A stretch of DNA of 64,000 bases from Toxoplasma gondii ME49 (lineage: Eukaryota > Apicomplexa > Conoidasida > Eucoccidiorida > Sarcocystidae). The notes beneath the pieces were generated by a model. It was not told the origin of the DNA, did no database searches, and saw only the letters and a program-made list of their open reading frames with translations. Location of the stretch: assembly GCF_000006565.2 (NCBI RefSeq), contig NC_031480.1:822144-886143 (forward strand), in the 5' to 3' direction. This document shows positions 56,919 to 64,000 of this stretch, one piece after another (position 1 is the stretch's first letter; every line of letters starts with the position of its first letter). A program made the translations under genes and the position numbers.

Positions 56919-57408
56919 ATTAGTATATATTAGTATATACAAGTTTATATGTGGAGAGACGAACATCCGTATCTCTATCAGAGTCGACGTCGACATTTGT
57001 AAATACATGTGTATGACTAGCGGTGGGGGGTGCGAGAGACTCTTATGCATACTCTCCGGTCGCTCAACAAATCTACATACACGTACACTATGTATATGTA
57101 TATATATATATATATGTATTTATAAATAAATATATAAATATTTATACATATATATATATATATATATATATGCGTGTGGAAGTGTGCATTCACGTCAAAC
57201 GGCGGAACTTGGAGAGTTGAGTCGCTCTGCGCTTGTGTGAATTTGGACTGGATTCCATCCTTCCAGACGCACACTGAAAATTGCTGGGAGGCGGCAGTGC
57301 GTGCATGCGAAACCATCGACCCCCGCATCCGGCATCAGCGCCTCCAGAGACCGAAGTTTCTCCTGCAGGCCAACCGCGAGAAATGTACTGAAAAAAACAA
57401 GTCCTTCA

Positions 57409-57457
<49 letters not shown>

Positions 57458-60400
57458 GTACATGTAGGCGTTGAACTGCATAAATCCTGTATTGCGATTT
57501 ATTTACATCTTCATATCTTGATGTATGTTTCACAATATTTACATCGCAATCTTGGTCGATCGGTTCTTCGTGAGTATGAACGTTTCGTCTTGAAAACGCT
57601 TTTGTATGCTACCATCAACGCTCCCCTTTTTGTTTACTGTCGACATGCCTTGTGCTTCCTACGTCACCGTCCAGCAGGTCCTCTTCTTCTCCTCTTGGCT
57701 GCTTCGTTTCCTCGTTGCGCTCTCTTCTCTCGCATGTCTTTCCTCTCTGTTTGTGTGCGTCTGGGCTAAGCGTTCTTTTCTCTGCTTGCTTCTTTGTCTG
57801 CCATCTTTCCTTCGCGACGTTCTCACCGCGTAGCACCACGGTCCTAAAACGAGGCGCAGTTGTGTTGGGTCGCCCTCTGCGTTCTCAACTCGAAGAAACT
57901 GGAGTTCGAGGAGAGACTGCACTGAAACGCGGAGACGCACAGAAAGACCTCACAGCGCCTGTTCGTTTGCTGCCAGTCGACAGCGTCTTCTCGCCAGGCG
58001 ACGTCTCCAACTACGCGAGACCTTTGCGGCGGCCACCGGGGATGCCTTCCGTGAATGTATGTCTGCATGCACCTGTGTTGCGTTCTCTGTGTATGCATGC
58101 GTATATATCTGTGCATGCACTTGCTCAGGGATATATTTATTTTTTCGTGTGTGTGTGTATGTCCCCGTAAGTGAGAATGTATCTTTTGTTCATGAATTCG
58201 CATGCAAGTGCAGAAAGAAAACGCGCAGAGAGATGACTCTTTTTCGCTGCAGACTCCTTCGCGCCTACGGAGGGAAGGCGCACACCCGCCTTTCGCCTGA
58301 CACAAGCGTATCCACTGCAGCAGCGTCAGAGGCTGTCCTGCCAAAAGACAAGCGAAGAAGAGAGAGAAAAAAGAGAGGAATAGAGAAATCGAGGCGTTCC
58401 AGGCGACAGGCAGAGAACGGGAGGGCCGCGAAAGCGAAGAAAAAAGAAAACGAAAGGACCGTAGGAATCAACAAGGAAGGCGAGGGCGGCGAAAAGAAGA
58501 AAAGGGATCACCAAAGCGAGGAGCGAGACGAGAAGAAACAGAAGGAAAAAAGAAAAACGATTTACACGGAGAGTCAAACACCTTGGCCTCGGCCGCGGCT
58601 CAGGCCGCCGATGCCCCCTTTTCGTTCTTCAGACTTTTTCGTTTTTCTTCAGACCTGTCTTGTTTTCTGTCTTTGCCACTGCGAGTGAACTTTGCATCTA
58701 CGAGACGCAGTGACAAGTGAATCGCATCGGCAAAAGACGACTCATGCGCGGAACGGAGAAAACACCAGTGAAGAAGAAAGGACCTACTTGTGCGAAGGAG
58801 ATAACTCGCTGCAGCTGAAAACGCAGACGCAAAAAAAGACCGCCAGAGTGTACAGACTCGGACAGAGGGAACTCGCGAGACGACAGGACGAACGGAGAGA
58901 GACGAAACAGCCTCGAGGAGAAAAGGGGAGAACAGGAGCGAAGGAAACTGCTCACGGAGAAGAAGAAAAAGAAAAACGCGATGGAAGTGGGGAAACATAA
59001 ACGCAAGTCCTGAACTTCATCACATCTACTCACCAACCGTGTGTCCTCCTGCACTTATATTTCTCTCTGGATAAAACGAGTTTTAGAAGATAAAGCGGAT
59101 GCGTTCGGCTCCATACGCGACTCTAAACATACGTCTACATATATAAATATATACTCGTTATCTGACTGGCTCACGCTCTGCACACCTATCTACGTGGAGA
59201 AGCAGTTATCACCTTGAACTTCAAATGTCGACGCCGTTATGCACAGATCGCACTGTGATACAAACATGATTCGCCTTAGAACCTTGGATTCACAGCTCGA
59301 AGTAATAAAGAAATGTAGATGCATATGTATATGCATACAGCCTGGTGTACATACACGCCCCTAAGCTCCATGACGATAACTTGAAAACTGAAGATCCTAA
59401 CCGCTAATACGAAATACAGGTTTCGAGTTTGACGTTTCTTCTCGCAGAAGGTGAGGTCCCGCCGTGGTCGGAAAATGTGCTGCATAATTGTCTCAGATTA
59501 TTTTCTCCCTTCTTCGAGATTTCGTTTTCTTCCTCGTCGCTCTGCTTTTCTGTCCACTTCAGTGAACTCGAGTACACTTCGTCTCCGTCTGCCTTCGTCT
59601 TCTCTCTCGCCGTTCGTCTTGCGTCTTGTTTCGTTTCTGTCATCTCTTCATCCCTCGCCAGTTGACTCTTCTCGCTCTTTTTTCTTCGCCTAGTGTACTG
59701 TCTTCGTCTTTATTCTGCCGTTCTTGGCAGTCCGGAGACGCATTTCCAGTGGCAGTTTTCTCCTCGCTTCTTCCCAGTAACTGTGCTTGTCTTCTCGTCT
59801 TGGAGTTTTAGACTTTCCTTCTTCTATTCTTTAGGCCTCGAATTTCGCGTCTTTGCTTTGAGCCGGCTACGCTTCTTCTTTGCCTACTTTACCTTGGAAG
59901 ATGTGCAGCTGCGTGAGAGAGAATTTCTTCGAGACGCGCTGGAGCGTCCTGAGGGCGGAGAGGCTCACGGGGAGCTCCTCCTCGGCTTCGCTGCGGAGAA
60001 TCAAGAACGCCGTCGAGGATCTGCTACCGTCGCAGAAAACTTTCTGAAGATCGGAAAACAAAGAAACAGCGAAGGCGAGACACAAGTCGCATCCGGCGCC
60101 GAGTGTGCAGAAGACGAGCAGACGGAGAGAAGAACGAGGGGGAACGGAAGGACAGGCGAAGGACGCAGACGGCGAGAGAGAGAAGTCCTGACAGAGGACG
60201 ATCGAGGAGAACAAGAAGCGAAGTGCCAAGGCGACGAAGAAGAGAAGAAGAGAAGACGGAAAGACCGACAGAAAGCAAAAAAGTGGAAAAGACGAAGAAA
60301 CGACTGGCTTGCGAGGTGTCTCGTTGCCTCGCAAGTCGCACCCGAACTTTCAGTCCCGTAGGTCGGAGAAAGTCTGAAATTTCATCGACGAATTTCCGAA

Positions 60401-62505
60401 GCGCCGGCGGCCGACCGCAGCCGAATGCGGCATGGAGCTGCTTGTGAAGAGACTCCGCGTCTTCCCACGGCATGGCCTGTGAACAAGAATCGAGAAATTG
60501 AAGAAAAGAGAGACGAATGCAGAGAAAAAAAGAAAAAACAGAAAAGAAGCAAACGCGGAACAACACACACGGCAACCCACTTGGAAAAAACCAGTCGTGT
60601 ACAGACACCCAGATGTCCGCCGTTTCGTCGATAATGTTCTATTTGCATGCAAGAGCAAAAGAGACACAAGAGCATGGACTTTCAGTCAATTTAAGAATTT
60701 AAAGAGTAAACCACATATGATAAAAATATACAAAGAGACATCTTTCGAGAGGCCTCGTATGGCTGGACAAATATATGTATATATATATATATATATATAT
60801 GGAGACGAAGGCATGTGAATGCGTAGAGAGATACACAGATAGACAAACAGGTAGAGATAAAGACAGATGTAGATACAGACACCGATATAGTCATAGATAT
60901 AAACAGAGATAAATAGAAACATGTGACACCATGCAGACATATATATATATATATATATATGGATATACATATATATATATATATATGAATGGGCATAGAC
61001 AAAGAAATAGGTTTATCTTTTGATGAGAGTCCAGATTCGACACAAGGGTGTCGGTCACCTTGAAGAAGAGAAGATGCTGGGCGAAGGCGACGAAAATTTC
61101 TTTCGGGGGCGCATTTCTCGCGTCGGATGTCTCTTCCGTTTCTCCGGAGGCCTGGCATCTCGGCGAAGTTCCGCATCTCGCCATCTTCCTGTGCGGAGCA
61201 GTGAAAAACTTAGGAGGAGGAAGAACAAAAGGAGAAGAAAAGGGGAAGAAGCGAGCGGAGAAAAGGTGCAAGGGGAAACGGAGACCGAGAAGACAGCGAG
61301 GAAGGAGAGAGAGGATGGAAAACGGAGAGGAATCAGACAGGCGAGGATGCCAGGACGAAGAGAACGAGGTGTGTGAGGAAGGAGAGAAGAAAGAAAGAGG
61401 GGAGAAAAGAAGAAGAATGGAGGCGAGAGGATGGCAGCGAGACGCGCTGAGGACGAGACGGGGAGACAGGAGGCAAGACAGAGAGAACGAGGTTGTTGGA
61501 GAGTAAGGAGAGAGAGAGGATGCAACGAAAAGAGAAAGAGGCGCAGCAAATCAACCAGGCAGGCACATTCAAGGAGAAGAAGGCGAACGGCGAGAAATAC
61601 CACAGGCGAAGACGGTGACCTAGAGAACAATCGATCCGCTCGATTGGAGACCTGCGAGAGTTTCGGTTTTCTTCTGGGGGAAAAAACGGTTTTGAAGGCG
61701 GAGAAACGGGAGGGGCAAGTGAAGCGAGCCCAACGAAGAAAAGAACATCGAGAGAGAAGAAAGGAGATCTTTTTGGTGACGAGAAAATCCGAGAAAAAGA
61801 AATTCTCGACCGCCTTGTGCACGCAGGTAGCTGACGGCTGTCTTGAACCCAAGGGGATTCTGCGAAGTTCTCCCTTGGCCTTCCCCTCCTAGACGGCAAG
61901 GTCTTTGTTTTGACCAGGAAAAAAAAGTGAGAACATCTTTGTCAAGCTGTTCTGTCTCCTCGTTTCCATGGCCGTGTGTCTCCTCGCCGGCAGGAGACAG
62001 CTTCCTCCGACAGGCCTGTGGTGACACAGCTTTACAACAGACAGACTCGCCACTGCCATCATTTCTCCCTCTCCCCTTCTCGCACAGTTTCTCGGTTTGT
62101 TTCCCCCCGCTTTGTCCTTTTTTCTCTTTCGTCGATAAGTTTCTCTCTTACATTCCCTCCGTTTTCTTCTTTTGTTCCTCCCTTCCATTGTCTCTGTTCG
62201 CTTCTCTCTCCCTCTCTCTTTCTCGCTGCTGTCTTCTCTCTCTCTTCTTCTCAGTCCATGTTTATTGTACGGTGACGGTAGCGACAAATTCGATTCGAGC
62301 GCGTCATCCTGGCTTTCCACTTTCGCGAGGGGACGGGGACTTCTCTTTTCCAGAGGAGTGTCTCCTGGAGGCTCGACCCCAACACCGAAAACGCTGCACA
62401 AACGGGCAAGAGCACTCACAGATGCTTCGAGTTTCTTCGCAAATGCCTTGGCATTTTCCGTTGCCACCACGGAGATTCGGCGTTTTTATCCTGAAGAAAA
62501 ACCAT
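56428..62505 (-). CDS. NSE1: NSE1, RING-like subunit of the SMC5/6 complex
   Basis: NSE1 pairs with the MAGE-like NSE3 and carries a RING-type domain in the SMC5/6 DNA-repair complex. Exons, 5' to 3': 62505-62420 (tentative), 61188-61059, 60476-60342, 60043-59893, 58814-58788 (27-nt microexon), 58337-58269 (donor tentative), 57921-57837, 57387-57273, 56724-56428. All phases agree: 364 residues, or 334 if translation starts at ATG 61184. Order follows human NSE1: IFVAFAQHLLFFK|AMPWEDAESL (human FLQLLMTHGVLEEWDVKRL), ALRKFVDEISDFL, HIFQ|AAASYLLRT, a winged-helix segment QSLLELQFLRVENAEG, then CTHC, C-x4-C, FHREC and CPAC. The zinc ligands show the C4HC3-like order. Odd: C-x4-C replaces the human C-x2-C, and an insertion of about 45 charged residues precedes CPAC. 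A long plus-strand frame over exon 60043-59893 was rejected because only the minus strand has splice sites and homology. Confidence 0.85.
56877..57171. repeat. (TA)n microsatellite clusters in the last NSE1 intron
   Basis: Two TA-rich clusters, about 56877-56934 and 57096-57171, flank ordinary sequence. They lie between the two exons that encode the RING-like domain. Confidence 0.75.
57413..57457. repeat. (TA)n microsatellite
   Basis: A TA run in an NSE1 intron starts only about 25 bases upstream of the acceptor of exon 57387-57273. Confidence 0.8.
60773..60986. repeat. (TA)n runs flanking GATA/CAGATA repeats
   Basis: TA runs at about 60773-60799 and 60938-60986 enclose degenerate AGATA units in the NSE1 intron before exon 60476-60342. 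Confidence 0.75.
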
Positions 62506-63812
62506 GTTCGCAGCTTCTTTACAGAGAGGTAGTCGTCGCTGTTCAGAGAGCAGGCCTGACTCCCTCGACTCAGATGCCTGTCTCTAAGCACACACCATAC
62601 ACCGCATTCTAAGTATCCACCTATATATGTACATGTACATTTATACGTGCAAATATACATATATTTACACATTTACATATTATGTATATATATATATATA
62701 TATATACGTATCAGGTACCAATTTATCTTCTTATATATAAATACATATATATAGATATATATATGTACAGATATATCAAGAAAGGATTTATAGAGGGAGA
62801 TGTGCCGAGATGTGAAGAGTTAGAGAGACTCATATATCCAGCAAGATGGTCTGACGATGGTTTAAATCAATGGCTGTGCAGAGCGAGTTAGATCGTTAGG
62901 TCTGAGGACGCGTCGATCCAAAGGAAAGATGAGAAATCCAAAGGAAAGATGAGAAAGTGCAGTGTTCCGTGTCTGTCGGTTCCGTCTGTCGCTCTCTTGG
63001 GAGGCGGCAGACCCGGCGGGTGTCGTTCTCTCCTCTCTTCTTCTTTTCCTTGCTTCTCGCGACTTTGTTTTGCGATTGCGGCGTCTTGGACGAACGAACG
63101 GGCCAGCGTCCACGCGACGAAGGAAGGACGCGTGCATCGAGTAAAAACGCAAACGCAGGAAGAGCCTAAAGAAGAGACTCGAGAGGAGGAGAAGAGAGCG
63201 AAAGAAAGACGCGAAGAAGGGGGAACGAGAAAAAGAGGAAAGGGAACTGATTAGGAGGGTTTGCGTGGAAAAACTGATCCCAGTGGTCACCCCGGAAATG
63301 CGTCTCGTTTTTGTTCTGCCAAGTTTGCGAGGAAAACTGGATTTCTTCATCTCCTTGTCTTCGACTGGACTTGTGGCGATGTGCTTGCGTGTCTCTCTGC
63401 CGCTTCTTCGGCCATCACAAACATGCGTCTGCGAGGCTGTACACCCCAGGTTCACCGAGGCTTTCGAGAAATGTTTAGGATACGTTCCTCTCAGAAAAAA
63501 CCGCATGCGTCGCGGGAGAGACCTGCACATGGAGACCTCCCCACATACGTAGGTACAAAACATACGCGGAAATCTGTAAACTCGTTGAGTCTCTTTCGAC
63601 GTACATCTGTAGCCATACGTAGATCTAGACCTTCACGCAAAGCCTCCACCCAAGATGAGACGCACATCAACATGAGACCGATGCGCCCCACAGCGACACA
63701 GATGAATACACTTCATGTAGCGACCCGGCCAGGGTGCATCTGTATTCTTCTCTTCTGTCTGGGAGTGCCTCTTGAGGGGGATGCGAAGCGTCTCTCGCGA
63801 GCGGAGCCGGAA
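62506..63812. other. intergenic: NSE1 promoter and PRMT1 3' flank
   Basis: This contains a TA run at about 62682-62703 and a 20-bp unit (ATCCAAAGGAAAGATGAGAA) repeated twice at about 62916-62955. No conserved frame is visible. Confidence 0.5.
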
Positions 63813-64000
63813 CTATCGGAGTCTGTAGAACTGGGTGTTTTCGATGGCGGCGGGAGCATGGGGAGGATTGAACGTGTAGGAGATTTTGATGTCGAGGTCT
63901 CTTGGGTTTTTCTGACTTTTCTTTACGGCAATCATACCCTCGACTTTGTCCCCGACGTCCGCGACCAACACATCCTCCATGTAAAACACCGTCTGTTTCC
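63813..64000 (-). CDS. PRMT1: protein arginine N-methyltransferase 1, last exon only (5' part beyond window)
   Basis: PRMT1 is the main type I enzyme making asymmetric dimethylarginine on histone H4 and RNA-binding proteins. Only the last 62 codons and the stop (63813-63815) lie in the window, with a split codon at the edge. The sequence KQTVFYMED, then a short hydrophobic strand and NPRDLDIKISY, matches the C-terminal beta-barrel of PRMT1 (human KQTVFYMED ... NNRDLDFTIDL). The family's C-terminal aromatic-Arg ending is kept (QFYRLR; human DYRMR). PRMT3 and PRMT8 share this barrel, so assignment to PRMT1 rests on abundance in apicomplexans and closeness of this segment. The catalytic core cannot be checked here. 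Confidence 0.85.
   Translation of the reverse strand, partial: KQTVFYMEDVLVADVGDKVEGMIAVKKSQKNPRDLDIKISYTFNPPHAPAAIENTQFYRLR

Noticed and set aside
57652..58170. Plus-strand frame over 57.8-58.06 kb that looked coding
   Set aside because: I first considered it an exon. The minus strand gives the winged-helix segment of NSE1 with splice sites in correct phase, which explains the region better.
59693..60361. 222-codon plus-strand ORF with protein-like segments
   Set aside because: It overlaps the NSE1 exon 60043-59893, which has a good acceptor, a GTAAAG donor and homology on the minus strand. The plus frame has no donor at the exon edge and becomes low complexity.
61889..62470. Minus-strand frame reading VATENAKAFAKKLEASV
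   Set aside because: It starts with GTG, has an in-frame TAA just upstream, and does not join the NSE1 acceptor in phase. A second frame over the same bases does.

Overview
The window looks like nuclear chromosomal DNA of a coccidian apicomplexan, most likely Toxoplasma gondii or a close relative such as Neospora or Hammondia. The basis is about 50% GC with intron-rich genes (GTRAGT donors, long pyrimidine-rich acceptors), many TGCATGC motifs, (TA)n microsatellites inside introns, and protein families with long low-complexity insertions. Continuous six-frame ORFs are mostly misleading here, so I assembled genes exon by exon, using family conservation, splice consensus and phase agreement at every junction.

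Layout. 1-1879 (-): 5' part of a TlyA-type S4/FtsJ rRNA methyltransferase with a secretory leader, running off the left edge. 3648-5084: a divergent pair of small unknown genes. 5.1-11.1 kb: mostly empty. 11101-14880 (+): RNA polymerase III subunit RPC4. 18461-25072 (+): the AAA+ ATPase RuvBL1, nine exons. 25.1-30.2 kb: a convergent intergenic interval holding tRNA-Trp(CCA) (+) and tRNA-Ala(UGC) (-). 30182-36542 (-): dihydrolipoamide succinyltransferase (E2 of 2-oxoglutarate dehydrogenase), eleven exons. 36.5-40.7 kb: no convincing gene, one weak ORF, one inverted repeat. 40722-54419 (-): alanyl-tRNA synthetase, eighteen exons, with a 243-residue leader and an internal start that suggest apicoplast plus cytosol targeting. 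56428-62505 (-): NSE1, the RING-like subunit of the SMC5/6 complex, with a 27-nt microexon. 63813-64000 (-): last exon of the arginine methyltransferase PRMT1, running off the right edge.

The genes are housekeeping and do not form an operon. Several concern tRNA supply and charging: RPC4 belongs to the polymerase that makes tRNAs, two tRNA genes are present, and the alanyl-tRNA synthetase lies about 12 kb from a tRNA-Ala carrying its G3:U70 identity pair. RuvBL1, NSE1 and PRMT1 concern chromatin and genome maintenance. I found no mobile element, CRISPR array or clearly foreign DNA. The points most worth testing are the two AlaRS starts, the NSE1 model with its microexon and altered RING spacing, the leader of the TlyA-like enzyme, and the two-exon unknown gene at 4.3 kb.
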